Of a stretch of DNA of 64,000 bases, positions 12,256 to 24,635 are shown piece by piece. Within the stretch, counting starts at the first letter, position 1, and each line of letters starts with the position of its first letter. The notes beneath the pieces were generated by a model that was given only the letters and a program-made list of their open reading frames with translations, made no database searches and had not been told where the DNA came from. Source of the stretch: Dromiciops gliroides (lineage: Eukaryota; Chordata; Mammalia; Microbiotheria; Microbiotheriidae); the NCBI RefSeq assembly GCF_019393635.1, contig NC_057861.1, positions 356,215,953 through 356,279,952 on the forward strand, read 5' to 3'. A program made the position numbers and the translations under genes.

Positions 12256-12562
12256 TTCTTTTTCTTTCTTTCTCAAAAAGGACCTTGGCATTTGGGTAAT
12301 GTCATGATTTGCAGAAAATGGGATTTAAGTGAGAGAGGGCCATGGAGGGTCACCAACCTCACTCTCTCCTCCAAAGGCATCTGGGTCCAGTGACAAGATA
12401 TATATTAGGACAACTGGAGATGGCCCCAAACATTTAAGGCAAATGGGGTTAAGTGAATTGCCTAGGATCACATAGCTAGTAAGTTTCTGAAGTGAGATTT
12501 GAACTCTGGTGCTCCCAACTTCAGGGCCAGTGCTCTATCTCCACTGAGCTACCTGGCTGCCC
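12256..12562 (-). mobile_element. Long composite SINE, near full length
   Basis: On the minus strand it reads tRNA-derived head (CTACCTGGCTGCCC as its reverse complement at 12,549-12,562), MIR-like body (reverse of ATCACATAGCTAGTAAG), then the distinctive 3' tail shared with 11,654-11,850. I recognise this arrangement from marsupial genomes. Confidence 0.75.
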
Positions 12563-14654
12563 ACACATACACACATACATATACATAATACATACTACAT
12601 ATATGCATATATACATGCATGCATACATGCATATATATGAAAGTTCTATAATTACCACAATTTCACAGATTTAAAACAAAATAGGTCCTCTGATTCCATA
12701 TCGACAATTCTTATCACCAAACCATTCTTCTCAACCTGACTTCAGAAAATGAGATCAGTTTCCTACCAATATGAATATCATGATATTTTAGAGATGGGAA
12801 GAATGTTTAACTACCTCAGAGTTCACTCCACTACATACTAAATAGTCTAAGTCTCTTGTCCTTTCCTGAATTCTATTTTAATCCTTTATTATCTTTTCCT
12901 ATTTTGTTTTTATTCTTTTCCCTTCCTCTCCTTTTCCCATCATTTAGATTTAAATATAGATTTTTATTTGCTGCTTCTAATTCTATCCATTATTTCCAAA
13001 ATAATTTTACCTCACCATGTTTCTCTAAAATTTATTTAATATGGCTAAATGTGCTGTCTTTTCAACCTACTTCTCAGAAAATGGTGGATAGCATAATCAT
13101 AGTGTCTCTCATTTATAAAGAATGCATTTTCTTATTAAAAATTGACTAGCTTTTGTCTAAATTACATCTACTTTATTTCAGATTATGATTATGAAATGCT
13201 AAAGTTGTTCAAACTATATTCAAATTGAGGTTGTTTCATATTTGACCTCATAGAATCTTTAAAAACACACTTTGCAAAAGTTTGGCTATTGAAGTTGTGT
13301 CAAAATATTTTATGGAAAACAACATTATAAGCAAGAATATAATATATTTATTTAGTATTATTCCAAAGTTACATCTACTTATTATAACATAGGAAGTAAA
13401 CAAAATAATCAAATGAGCAGATTAGTTCAGAGCACATGCAATATTAGATAGAGAGCATGAAATTCATATTGGAAATTGCTGCATATGCATCCAATTAGTG
13501 AAGATCTTATTGTTTTGGATGGTAGCTGACATATGAATCTTTTCAAGTGTAGTGGACACAAGATCAAATAAAGTAAGAGAAAAAATCCCCCAAATATATT
13601 AAGCATTTACTATGTTCAAAGAAAAGCTAGATGCTTGGAAAAATACAAGGCATCATAGGATCATTTGAACATAATTTTCCCCCTCCAACTCACTGTAGAA
13701 ATTAGGGATTTTTATATCTTCCTTTTACATTTGAAGAAAATAATATTAAAGGAAGTTGAATAACTTGCCAGAGGTTCCATATCTTGCCTTCCTCTATGAA
13801 GTGTGTTAAATAATATGGGGTATATGGCATTAATTTAACAAATACAATACAAATGGACAATTCATGTTGGTATGTTTCCTGAATAATCTTTAGAAAATGT
13901 ATATGAGAACATTAACAATTAGTGTTCTGTAAGAGGAAACTTGAATGAATTGCAATCTGTGTCAATGGGGTAAATATACTTGTTGATATCATCAGTGATT
14001 CATCAAGTACTGAAGAGATGAATTAAATTTTTGGCTATTAATTACAGATAGAATAATGGAAGCATCATGTCCCACTTTTACCTACTCTTCATCTGGGCCC
14101 TTAGGAAGTACAGTTATATTGTTAAGACAGTCCCATTAATATTAGAACTATTTAAACCTACTACCCCCATAATTACTTTGTTTATATTTTCTATTTGCTG
14201 TTATGTTCATCTTGCCCTTAAAAACAGGAAGTTTCACGTTTTGCATTTTTACTTCCAGTTCCTGGAACTGGAACAACATAGATATCCTTCGGCATATCTT
14301 TGCTTATTTTTTTCTTCTTTTTCTTTTTTCCAGAAATGAATCAGGCTATTTTAAAGCAATAGGTTGCCAGTTCATTTTTGGTTGCGGTGGTGGTTGTTTC
14401 AGCATCTTAAGATTTTTTCATCTGTTAATTTAAGATTTAAAAAATCAATCTAAAGTTAGTAGAATGATATATGTATGACCATTGTTTTCAACAAATGAGA
14501 TTCTATAAAAATTGTTGATGGTTCCAATTAATTCATACCACAGTACATACAGATACTTAATAAATTCTCATAAAATTGAATTTAATTGACAAAATGAAAT
14601 TCAGGGAAGTTGAATCACAGTTTTTGTGGCATGCAGATTAAAATAAATCTCAGG
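12563..14654. other. AT-rich sequence with an ACAT repeat and a MIR remnant
   Basis: 12,563-12,640 is an ACATAC/ATGCAT simple repeat. 13,680-13,780 resembles minus-strand MIR (TTTACATTTGAAGAAAATAA, AACTTGCCAGAGG). The rest is unassigned, and its open frames show no recognisable domain. Confidence 0.45.
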
Positions 14655-15035
14655 CTAAGAATTTCTTTAATTCTAATTAGTAGGCAATTAAGAAGCATTA
14701 AAAGTTTTCCATTTGAAAATTGGTTATTAAAAATGGTACATTCTTTTGGTGGAGTTGTGAACTATTTCAACCTTTTTGAGAGCAATTTGTTATTATGCCC
14801 AAAGGGCTATAAAACTATGAATACCCTTTAACTTAGCAATAACAATACTAGGTTTGTACCCCAAAGAGAACAAAAACTAAAAAAGACCTATATGTGCAAA
14901 AATATAGCCAGTCTCTTTTGTGGTGGCCAAAAAAGTGGAAATTAAAGGAATGCCCATCAATTATAGAATAGTTGAACACATTTTGGGATATGACTGTGAT
15001 AAATTACTAATGTGCTATCAGAAATGCCAAGAAGG

Positions 15036-15185
15036 GGGCAGCTAGGTGGTGCAGTGGATAAAACACCAGCCTTGGATTCAGGAGCACCTGAGTTCAAATC
15101 TGGCCTCAGACACTTGACACTTACTTGCTGTGTGACTCTGGGCAAGTCACTTAACCCCCATTGCCCCACAAAAAAAAAAAAGAAA
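15036..15185 (+). mobile_element. SINE (WSINE1-like)
   Basis: Full head and A-tail. Perfect 15-bp duplication AGAAATGCCAAGAAG at 15,021-15,035 and 15,186-15,200. Confidence 0.93.
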
Positions 15186-15200
15186 AGAAATGCCAAGAAG

Positions 15201-15655
15201 ACTCATGCTAATTGAAAAGAGCAGAACCAGGAGAAGAGTGTACACAGTATCAACATCATTGTGTGATGATCAACTGTGATAGAATTAACTTTTCTCAGCA
15301 ATGCAATGATCCAATACAATTCCACAGGAGTCATGATGGAAAATGCTCTCCACATCCAAGGGAAAAAAGAATAGTGGAATCTGGATGCAGATTGAGACAA
15401 ACAGTTTCTACTTTTTTTGAGGTTTTCCCTTTTGTTCTGATTATTTTCTCACAATGTTACTGATGTAGAAATATGTTTAATGTGATTTTACATTTATAAC
15501 CTATATCAGATTGCTTTCTGTGTTGGGGTAGGGGGAGGGAAGGGACGAAGGGAAAATAAAGTGGAACTCAAAATCTTAAAAAAACAAATACTGAAAACTA
15601 TCTCTACATGTAAGTGGAAAATAAATAAAATACTATTAAAATTGAAAAAAAAGAA
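15201..15655 (+). mobile_element. 5'-truncated L1 3' end
   Basis: Begins in the last ORF2 codons (AAAAGAGCAGAACCAGGAG), continues through the 3'UTR with a G-rich tract (15,524-15,545) and ends in an A-rich tail. Right-hand target copy is AGAAATGCCAAAAGG at 15,656-15,670. Confidence 0.85.
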
Positions 15656-16128
15656 AGAAATGCCAAAAGGGATGGTTTCAAAAAAACTTGGAAAGAGTTA
15701 CATTAATTGAAGCAAAGTGAAATGAGCAGGAACAGGAGAACACTGTACACAGTAACAGCAAGATTGTAGTGATGATCAACTGTGAACGACTTAGCTATTC
15801 TCAGCAATACAATGATCCAAGACAACTCCAAAGGACTTATGATGAAAAATGCTATCCACTTCCAAAGAAAGATGATACAATCTAAATGTAGATTGAAATG
15901 TTTTAAAATAAACTTTTAAAAATATATTTTAGTTAGTTTACATTTTCTTCTGCAACATGGCTAATATAGATGTTTTATATGACTGCACATGTATAATCTT
16001 TACCAAATTGCTTGCCCTCCCATTGAGTGAGATGAGGAAGGAGGGAGAGATTTTGGAATTCAAAATTAAAAAAAAAAACAACATACAAATCTTAGAAAAT
16101 GTTTGTTTACATGTAACTAAAAAATAAT

Positions 16129-16175
16129 ATACAATGGATAAAGTACTGGCCCTAGATTCAGGAAGACCTCAGTTT
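16129..16175 (+). mobile_element. SINE, left half (split by an LTR)
   Basis: CAATGGATAAAGTACTGGCC to GGAAGACCTCAGTTT is the front of the SINE. It continues at 16,739. The first bases of the head are missing. Confidence 0.85.
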
Positions 16176-16744
16176 TGTAAGAAAATAATTGGTTTTGCCT
16201 ATGTCCAAAGGCTCCAGTTGGGATTGATTGGATTAAGATTGATTGCACTGACTGACTGACTTTACTGATTAACTCACTTAAAGTTAATTCAATTAAAACC
16301 ACACCTTTCTGGCCCTCAAGAAGGTATGTTATCAGAGGGTGCAAACTCTGACCTCAACAGGGGACCACCCTCAATTCGTGTGAAGCAATAGATTTGGTTG
16401 ATGCCAGCCAATTAGCTTGAAGCAGTGTGTAAGGACTGCCTCTCCTCCAGACCCACAAAAAGCTTCCACACACAGTTACTTAGCATTTCATTGCTCTGAA
16501 AGGCTCATGGAGGAGGACTTGCAGAAGAACCAGACCAGCCTTCAACTCTAGGCTAGATAGGCCTTTTCTGAACTTTCTGACCCATGTGCTACCTTTTTAC
16601 TAATACCTGTTATGCTTTAATAAATGCTTAATTCCCAAAACTGGTGCTACAACTTCGAATTTATATTAGAAACCCTAGTTAATTTTCCTTACACTTGGGA
16701 CAGGAATAAGGTGACCACACATTTAGTTTTAATTGTCACAGTTC
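16170..16744 (+). mobile_element. Solo LTR of an endogenous retrovirus, inside a SINE
   Basis: A 563-bp segment (16,176-16,738) starts with TGTAAG and ends with TTGTCA. It has a polyadenylation signal AATAAA near 16,620. The flanking 6-bp copies CAGTTT (16,170-16,175) and CAGTTC (16,739-16,744) match the SINE sequence at the split. No internal retroviral genes are present, so it is a solo LTR fossil. The 6-bp duplication fits class II (ERVK-like) elements; class assignment is inference. It is younger than the SINE. Confidence 0.8.
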
Positions 16745-16822
16745 AAATCTGGCCTCAGACACTTGACACTAGCTGTGTGACCCTGGGCAAGTCACTTAAC
16801 TGTCATTTCCCTGCAGAAAAAA

Positions 16823-16824
<2 letters not shown>
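16739..16824 (+). mobile_element. SINE, right half
   Basis: Continues the body from CAGTTCAAATCTGGCC to CACTTAACTGTC and an A-run. Together with 16,129-16,175 it is one SINE. Confidence 0.88.
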
Positions 16825-16865
<41 letters not shown>

Positions 16866-16885
16866 TATACATATATGTATGTGTA
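16825..16885. repeat. (TA)n(CA)n microsatellite
   Basis: About 13 TA units, then ACACAC and ATGTGTAT-type sequence, grown from the SINE tail. Confidence 0.9.
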
Positions 16886-17345
16886 TGTATATATGGTAAA
16901 ATGGGATATTCAGAATTCATAAAAATGGAAGAACTAAAAATAAATATGTGAAGAGATAGACTTGAAGGCAGATAGTCAGTAAAGAGGATATTAAATTGCT
17001 TAAATTTGAAGTAAGATGAGGTGTTAAATCATTTTTTCTTGGTAGAAATGTAAGACAAAGGGCAGATAACAAAGATGATACGGATATAGAAATGTAATAT
17101 TGGCAATTCATTTTATTTGATTTGTCTTTTGCCTTGGCTAGGATTATCTCACATCATTTAGTCTAAGATTAAAATGAAAATAATGTTATGACAAAAAATT
17201 TCGTAAATTTATTACTATTTGTTTATCCTCTATTTCTCTTAATGTTATCTCTTCTTACCTCCCTGTGACTTAAAGAGATGTTTATATTATTTTATAGTGT
17301 AATTGATTGAAAGGAGAGACATAAATAATTATTAAAACTCATTCT

Positions 17346-17485
17346 AGGGGCAGCTAGGTATTGCAGTGGATAGAGTACCAACCCTGAAGTCAAGAGAACC
17401 TAAATTCAAATCCAGCCTCAGACTCTTACAAGCTATATGATCCTGGGCAAGTCACTTAGCCCAGATTGTCTCCAAAATAAAAGTC
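17346..17485 (+). mobile_element. SINE, older copy
   Basis: GGGGCAGCTAGGTATTGCAG head and GGGCAAGTCACTTAGCCC body. More diverged than most copies. Confidence 0.85.
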
Positions 17486-18476
17486 CTTGGAATTGTATCA
17501 TTTCAGTAAAGTTTAGAAATTGCCAGTTCCATTTCCCTAGCCTTTGATTCTGAATTCCCAGGATTAATATTTGGAGAAGAGGACAAATTTCAAAGTCAGC
17601 AGTGGAAGGGGAGGGAAACATGAGGGGGGAAAACCATACCAAATATCCATCCCTACTCCAGATGCTTATTTATATAAGGTCTGGGGCATGTCAGTCTTTT
17701 CTGAATAAGCACTGTTAATCACTATCCTTCTTAGAGGTGCTACTTAACATATTAAGTATAATTTTTTTCTTCTTTCATCTATTCTTAGATTAATGGAACT
17801 AGCTCTTTAGAGTACATCATTCAAATTCCAGTTTGAGTATTTATATGTCAGCAACACAAAAAATAAGGGCTTACTTTATTATTTTGTTAATTGTCTAGAG
17901 CTGAGGTGATAGAGAAAATGTTGATTAACCTTCAAAGTGTATCAAGCATACATTTTTTCCCTAAGTGAATTAGTTCTTAAACATTTACTATCATACTATT
18001 GCTTCATCTCTCTACTATTTCCCAGAGTATGTCCTAGGTACCCAGGAGATGAGGAAGGTCCTATTTAGCAGTCATATAAATCCTCTACTGTACAATACAC
18101 TAAATGATAATCTTCCATTATACTGTTTCATATGAGTGGGAAGATTTCCTTCTCTTTTGAAAAGGCATGCTCCATCAATTTAAGAACCGTTTGTATCTCC
18201 TAACCTCCTGAATTTCTTCCTGTCTCTGGTGCTTAGAGATCCAGAAAACTACAGAAATCATAGGCCTAGGTATTTCAAAATATGTATTATATAAGGATGA
18301 TAAGTGAAGTCATGTTAGAGAAGATAGAAAAGAGGGGTAAAGATGGTCTGTGACATTAACTTAAAACAAAACAAAAGAAATATGAAAAAGTGAAGAAGAC
18401 TGAGAAAAAAAGAAAAATAATAGGAGGGAATCTTATCAATGATGATGACTCACAATTTTATAGTATTTTGAGATTT
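17486..18476. other. AT-rich sequence, nothing recognised
   Basis: No conserved open frame, RNA or repeat seen. Confidence 0.4.
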
Positions 18477-18690
18477 TGAAAAATAGCATCATAGAATCAT
18501 AGATTTAGACCTGCAGATAATGAAGTATAACCCATTTATATTAAAAATGAGGAAATGAAAACCAGAGAATTTCAGATACTTGCCCAATGTCACACATATA
18601 ATAAGGATCAATGTTGGGATTCAAAATGAAGTGTTCTGAATAAAAATTCAGCAAGCTTTCCACTGTATCACACTGCCTCTCCAGTTTGCT
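18477..18690 (-). mobile_element. MIR-family SINE remnant
   Basis: ATCATAGATTTAGACCTG, AAAATGAGGAAATGAAAACC, TGCCCAATGTCACACA and CCACTGTATCACACTGCCTC occur in the expected MIR order. Old. Confidence 0.75.
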
Positions 18691-18821
18691 TTTTTTTTTT
18701 TTATTTTGTTTTTGTTTTTACAGCAATGAGTTGAAATGTTATAAAGGAAGGAGAAATGATCATTTCAATGAAGACATGTAAATTATTTTATATAATTCAA
18801 AAATGTTTAAAAATGGATACT

Positions 18822-18975
18822 GGGGGGCACCTAGGTGGCACAGTGGATAAAGCACCAGCCCTGGATTAAGGAGGGCCTGAGTTCAAATCAGGTCTCAGAT
18901 ACTTGACACTTTCTGGCTGTGTGACCCTGGGCAAGTCACTTAACCCTCATTGCCCTGCAAAAAACAAAAACAAAA
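18822..18975 (+). mobile_element. SINE (WSINE1-like)
   Basis: Complete head to A-tail. Duplication AAAAATGGATACT before (18,809-18,821) and after the element. Confidence 0.92.
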
Positions 18976-19790
18976 AATGGATACTTATGAAAATGTGGAT
19001 ATGTTGATAAATAGGTAATCAATGAACATGGAGAATTTGATTTTATTTTATAGAAAGATAAATATAGATATGTCTATATTTCTCTTTAAAGTTATGTAGA
19101 TAAATATATAGACATACATGTGTGTATATACATATATATATGTATATGCATATATATATGTAGGGACAGACAGACAGAACAAATAGAATGGATGTGAGTG
19201 GTGTTGAGAAATTGAAATATTAAAGCATAGATTGCTCTTAGTAATTGTCACTGAAGGGGGGGATACAAATTGTATCTCTTCCTGAGTCTTCTCTTCTCAA
19301 TGCTGATAGCTTTTATGTGACATGTACCAATACCCTGCCATTCTGGTTATTCTCTTCTGGGTACTCTTTAGATTATGAAAAGATAACACAATTTTAGATG
19401 GAAGAAATTCCTAGGACCGACTAGTCCAACTCATAGCTGAAAAGATGACATCTACAATATATATGACAATAGGTCAAACAACTTTTATTTTGAAGAGAAT
19501 TAAAGAAAACTCAGTACCTCCTGAGGTGCCACATTATTACTTGTGAATTTATTTAGTTATTATAAACATTCCCACCAATATAATTGTGTGGCAATTACTG
19601 TTAGTATCACCAGGAAATCATCTACTTCTTTCTTTTTTGTTAAAGTCCACCTTATGATTTAGGTTGTATAACTTGTTTTAACTCCTCTCTTAGCAGGTCC
19701 TGAAAGGGTGACTGTCCCTTAGTCAAATATTCCAATCCCCTCTTCATTCTGAAATAATTTTTTTTTTGAAATCTCTGGGAGAGGGGGTAG
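18976..19790. other. AT-rich sequence with TATG/CATA simple repeat
   Basis: 19,085-19,165 is ATAC/TATG simple sequence. 19,390-19,480 weakly resembles a MIR end (AGGACCGACTAGTCCAACTC). No gene. Confidence 0.4.
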
Positions 19791-19792
19791 CT

Positions 19793-19926
19793 AGGTGGCA
19801 TGGTGGATAAAGCACTGGTCTTGAATTCAGGAAGACCTGAATTCAAATGTGGCCTCAGAAACTTGACACTTACTAGCTGTGTGAACCTGGGCAAGTCACT
19901 TAACTCTTGTTGACCCACCCAAAAAG
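19793..19926 (+). mobile_element. SINE (WSINE1-like)
   Basis: GTAGCTAGGTGGCATGGTGG head, GAATTCAAATGTGGCCTCAG body. No clear duplication found. Confidence 0.85.
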
Positions 19927-20530
19927 TACAAATGAAATTAAATACCTGGGAGAATAAAATCAGTGAATAAAATTGTCTGAGGCTAATTGCTTCTGGAAGT
20001 GAGTTTACAAAATACAGGCTGATTCAGTAATGAATAAATTCTTTGTAAACACATATTGAATGGAGATAAAGATGCTTCCTTCAAATAATCAGGCATATAA
20101 AGTAACTAATAACAATAAATATGTTGACATATATGCATATGTGTCTGTATGTGTGTATTTATAGAGAAAGAGCATAAACAATTGCTTGAACAATAAGTAG
20201 TCCTGGGAGATAGTTCACTAAATTCCAATAGCCTAATATGGCTCTTAATTTAAATAATTCTCAAATCATTTAAATAGATTGAGATGAATCAGGTGTTATG
20301 AAGTGAGATACAATCTTGCCAAGGCTAAAGCTGTGAATTTCAAACTAAAACTGTGATTTATATAACATTAGAAGTAATATGCATATTCCAAGAGACTTTC
20401 CTTTGGGAAATTAATAAGCTGTGATTTCCATAGTGCAAAGTGGATAAATTTTACTTTGAATCTGTTGCATTCTTTTTTGTGAACGAGTAATGCTTCACTA
20501 AATTCTTTCCTCTAATAAAAGGATATTCAG
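19927..20530. other. AT-rich sequence, nothing recognised
   Basis: No gene or repeat signal apart from a short TATG/TGTG run near 20,125-20,160. Confidence 0.4.
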
Positions 20531-20683
20531 TACAGCTAGGTAGTGCAGTGAATAGAGCACCAGCCCTGAAGTCAGGAGTACCTGAGTTCAAATCTGGCCT
20601 CAGACACTTAACACTTACTAGTTGTGTTACCCTGGGCCAGTCACTTAACCCCAATTGCCTCACTTAAAAAAAAAAGAAAAAAA
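20531..20683 (+). mobile_element. SINE (WSINE1-like)
   Basis: ACAGCTAGGTAGTGCAGTG head to A-rich tail. Flanked by AAAAGGATATTCAG and AAAAGGACATTCAG. Confidence 0.92.
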
Positions 20684-20865
20684 GAAAAGGACATTCAGAT
20701 AGAATAAAATCTTATATACATACAAAAGGAATATACTAATAATTGAGATGATGTACTCCATTTTTAACAGAAACTCTATTCAAAAATATACTGATAATAA
20801 TGTACTTTATTAATAAGTCAATACAATAATATAATTTTAAAGATTTTTTAAAGTGTATTTTTGTT

Positions 20866-21104
20866 ATTTTTTCAGTCATTTCATTGATGTCTGACATTTG
20901 TCATACGATTTAGAGTTTCTTGTCAAAGAACTAGAAATCCCTTCTCTGATTAATTTTACAAATGAGGAAACTGAGTCAAACAGGGTTAAGTGATTTGCCC
21001 AGAGTCACACATCTAGTTAATGTCTAAGGCTAGATTTGAACTTTGTTCTTCCTAAACCCAGGCCCTGCAACCTATCCATAGTGCTACCTAACTGTCCATT
21101 TGTA
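20866..21104 (-). mobile_element. SINE with long tail (MAR1-like), old
   Basis: The reverse complement gives the shared tRNA-derived head, the MIR-like body (reverse of GTTAAGTGATTTGCCC) and an extended 3' tail similar in layout to the element at 33,478-33,735, ending near TGAAATGACTGAAAAA. Diverged. Confidence 0.6.
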
Positions 21105-22208
21105 CCATTAAAAAAAATGATGGCTTGAATTTTTAGAATACCTTAATTTTCAAATAAGTCCACTTTCCCAGAAAATCATCAATTGTAAAAAATATATGTT
21201 GTCCAAGACCACCAATAATCTCTGATATCACATGTAGAATATCACCCCCCCCCTTTTCCAAAATTCTCAAATGTAGAGGAGGTACAATTGAAAATAGTGA
21301 AAATATAGAAAAATCTAATTAATCTTAATATAAACATTATAATTAAAATGTTGGCAAAAGAATGCTATAATACACAAAACAAATCTCAATTATCAAAATT
21401 GATGTATATGAGAGCTGAAAAGATGACTTAAAAGTGCTAAGTAATAAAAGTAATTATAGAAGAATTAAAAATAATTAAAACTACATGATTATATAGATGC
21501 CAAAATATCTAGTACCTAAGTACCACAACTAACTTACAGTAAAAAAATTATATGAAGCATAAAAATATAAGGGACATTTCACTATGATCAATGTCATGAT
21601 TATATTTCTTATGATAATATGTCCATAGAATGTCACTTTTGAGAATATCTTGTCATATGTTAGTACTAAGTATTCTTCTGGTTTTTAAAAGGATTAATTT
21701 AAAATTGCATTTTTGTTCATTTTGGGAGAGAAATCTCACAGGAAGGATACATAGCAAAAGAATAATGGAAAAGAATAAATAACAAAATTGCCAAAACATT
21801 AGTTGTGTGAATAACAATAATTGTTGACTTATTTAATCATTATAAAATCTTCATGAAAATGATTTACGTTTATATAAAGCATAAGTGACTAAACTATGTT
21901 GAAAGCCAAAAGAATGCTTTAAAAATTATATTCTTTATAAAAAATATTCCATTGATTTTTTCTTGCTTTATGCATCACATTCACTTCCCAATATCCTACT
22001 TTTGTTGTTGTTGTTGTTAAAAAGAACTCTATAATAGAGCAATGCCTGTTATAGCTTCTTTGTTTATCCCTTAAAATTGGTGCTGGACAAACATTTTAAA
22101 CTCAGAAAGAACATCAAGTGAACATATGAAAGAGGATTAAAAATGTCATTTTTTTCTTTTTCTTGACCTACTTTATTCAGAGTATGAAAATTTTGTATGA
22201 AGACCTCA
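21105..22208. other. AT-rich sequence, nothing recognised
   Basis: A short (TTG)n run at 22,002-22,017 is the only structure seen. Confidence 0.4.
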
Positions 22209-22216
22209 CATTCCAG

Positions 22217-24527
22217 TTTTTTTATAAAAGTATTTTATTTTCCAGTTACATGTAGAGATAGTTTTCAATATTTGTTTTTAGAAGATTTCAAGTTTCACAT
22301 TTTTCTTCCTCCCCTCCCTCTTGCCAAGACAGCAAGCAATCTGATATAGATTTATGTACAATCACATCAAACATATTTCGGCATCAGTCATGCTGTGAAA
22401 GAAGAATCAGAGCAAAAAGGAAAAACAAAAAAAAGTAGAAATAGTATGGTTCAATCTGCATCTAGATTCCATAGTTCTTTTTTTTCTGGATTTGGAGAGC
22501 ATTTTCCATCATGAGTCCAATGGAACTGTCATGTACCATTATATTGCTGAGAATAATCAAGTCTATCACAGTCGATCAACCCACAATGTTTTTGATATTA
22601 TGTACAATGTTCTCCTGGTTCTGCTCATCTCAAAGTCTTTTCAGGTTTCTCTGAAATCTGCCTGCTCATCATTTCTTACAGTACAATAATATTCCATTAT
22701 ACTTATATACCACAACTTGTTGAGCAATTCCCCAATTGATGAGCATCTCCTCAATTTCAAATTCCTTGCCACCACAAAAAGAGCAGCTATAAATATTTTC
22801 ATACATGTAAGACCTTTTCCCTTTTTATGATCTCTTTGGGAAAAAGACCTAATAGTGGTATTGTGGATCAAAGGGTTTGCACAGCTTTATAGCCCTTCAG
22901 GCATAGTTCCCAATTGCTATACAGAATGGTTGGATTGGTCCCAGCTCCACCAACAATGCATTGGTGTTCCAGTTTTTCCACAGCTTCTCCAACATTGATT
23001 ATTTTCCCTTCTTGTCATATTAGCCAATCTGATAGGTGTCAGCTGGTACCTCATAGTTGTTTTTATTTACATTTCTCTAATCAGTACTGATTTAGAGCAT
23101 TTTTTCATACATCAATAGATAGCTTTGATTTCATCAGAAAACTGCCTGTTCATATCCTTTGACCATTTCTCAATTGGGGAATGACTTGGATTCTTATAAA
23201 TTTGAATTAATTCTCGATATATTTTAGAAATGAGGCCTTTATCAGAAGTACTGGCCATATAAATTGTTTCCCAGCTTTCTGCCTCCCTTCTAATGTTGGA
23301 TCCATTGCTTCTGTTTGTACAAAAACTTTTAAATTTAATGTAATCAAAATCATCCCTTTTGCATTTAATAATATTTTCTATCTCTTGTTTGGTCATAAAC
23401 TGTTCTCCTTTCCAAAGATCTGAGAGGTAAATTATTCCTTCCTCTCCTAATTTACCTATGGTATCACCTCTTATGTCTAAATCATGTATACATTTTGACC
23501 TTATTTTAGTATAAGGTATATGATGTTGGTCTATGCCTAGTTGCTGCCATACTATATTCCAGTTTTCCCAGGAGTTTTTGTCAAATACTGACATTAATAA
23601 AGTCATTTACTACTGTGCCTTCTTTGCCTAACCTATTCCACTCCTCCACCACTCTATGTCTTGGCCAGTACCAAACAATTTTGATAACCGCCACTTTATA
23701 ATAAAGTTTCAGATTTGGTACAGCTAGCTCACCTTCCTGTGCATTTTTCCTTAGTTCCCTTGATATTCTTGACCTTTTGTTTTTCCAGATGAATTTTCTT
23801 ATTATTTTTCCTAGCTCTATAAAATAAGTTTTAGGTATTCTGATTCATATGGCACTGAATAAGCAAATTAATTTAGGGAGAATTGTCATTTTATTATATT
23901 AGCTTAGCCCATCCATGAGCAATTGATATTTTTTCCAGTTATTTAGATATGATTTGATTTGTGTAAAAAGTGTTTTGTAATTGTGCTCATAGAGTTCCTG
24001 GATTAGTCTTGGCAAGTAGATTCCTAAGTATTTTATATTGTCAACCATTACATTAAATATAATTTATCTTTCTATCTCTTGCTGCTGCACTTTGTTGGTC
24101 GTGTATAGAAGTACTGGTGATTTATATAGATTTATTTTATATCCCACAACTTCGCTAAATTTGTTAATTGTTTCAAGTAATTTTTGAGTTTATTCTCTAG
24201 GATTCTTTAAGTATACCATCATATCATCTGAAAAGAAAGATAGTTTTGTTTCCTCCTTGCCTATTCTAATTCCTTTAATTCCTTTTTCTTCTCTTATTGC
24301 TAAAGCTAACATTTCCAGTACAATATTAAATAATAGTAGTGATAATGGACATCCCTGTTTCACCACTGATCTTATTGGGAATGCCTCTAACTTATCTCCA
24401 TTATATATAATGCTTGCTCATGGTTTTAGGTAGATACTGCTTATTATTTTAAGGAAAGTTCCACCTATTCCTATGCTCTCTAGTATTTTTATTAAGAATG
24501 GGTGCTGTATTTTCTCAAAAGTTTTCT
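22217..24527 (-). pseudogene. Broken L1 ORF2 3' half and 3'UTR
   Basis: Starts inside the reverse transcriptase, at a point equal to about 59,691 of the intact L1 (just before the AFDKVQ motif), and runs through palm, thumb and C-terminal domain. The longest surviving frame (23,112-23,606) carries VFDKNSWENWNIVWQQLGID, homologous to the intact ORF2p. Several frame breaks are present, so it cannot encode a working protein. Confidence 0.88.
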
Positions 24528-24635
24528 AAAAATATGGAATGCTTCACAAATTTGCATGTCATCCTTGTGCAGGGGCCATGCTAATCTTCTCTGTATCTTT
24601 GCAAGTTTAGTGTATGTGCTGCCAAATCAAGCAAC
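24528..24635 (-). pseudogene. RNU6: U6 snRNA retropseudogene
   Basis: The reverse complement runs from a mutated 5' end (GTTGCTTGATTTGGCAGC) through GATACAGAGAAGATTAGCAT and GGCCCCTGCACAAGGATGAC to CATTCCATATTTTT, covering the whole of U6 at about 89% identity by eye to my remembered consensus. No recognisable snRNA promoter lies upstream, and the 3' end is fused to L1. It is a retrocopy, not a gene. Confidence 0.92.

Larger units (their letters stand above)
14655..16128 (+). mobile_element. Old L1 3' end, interrupted by a younger L1 3' end and a SINE
   Basis: 14,700-15,020 corresponds to the C-terminal coding part of L1 ORF2 (GGTGGAGTTGTGAAC, GCCCAAAGGGCTATAAAACT). It resumes at 15,671 (GATGGTTTCAAAAAAACTTGG) and runs through ORF2 end and 3'UTR to an A-rich end near 16,128. 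Inserted between are a SINE (15,036-15,185) and another L1 3' end (15,201-15,655). Confidence 0.8.

Noticed and set aside
24528-24635. U6 snRNA as a functional gene
   Set aside because: About a dozen differences from consensus, direct fusion to L1 at the 3' end, and no recognisable upstream promoter element.
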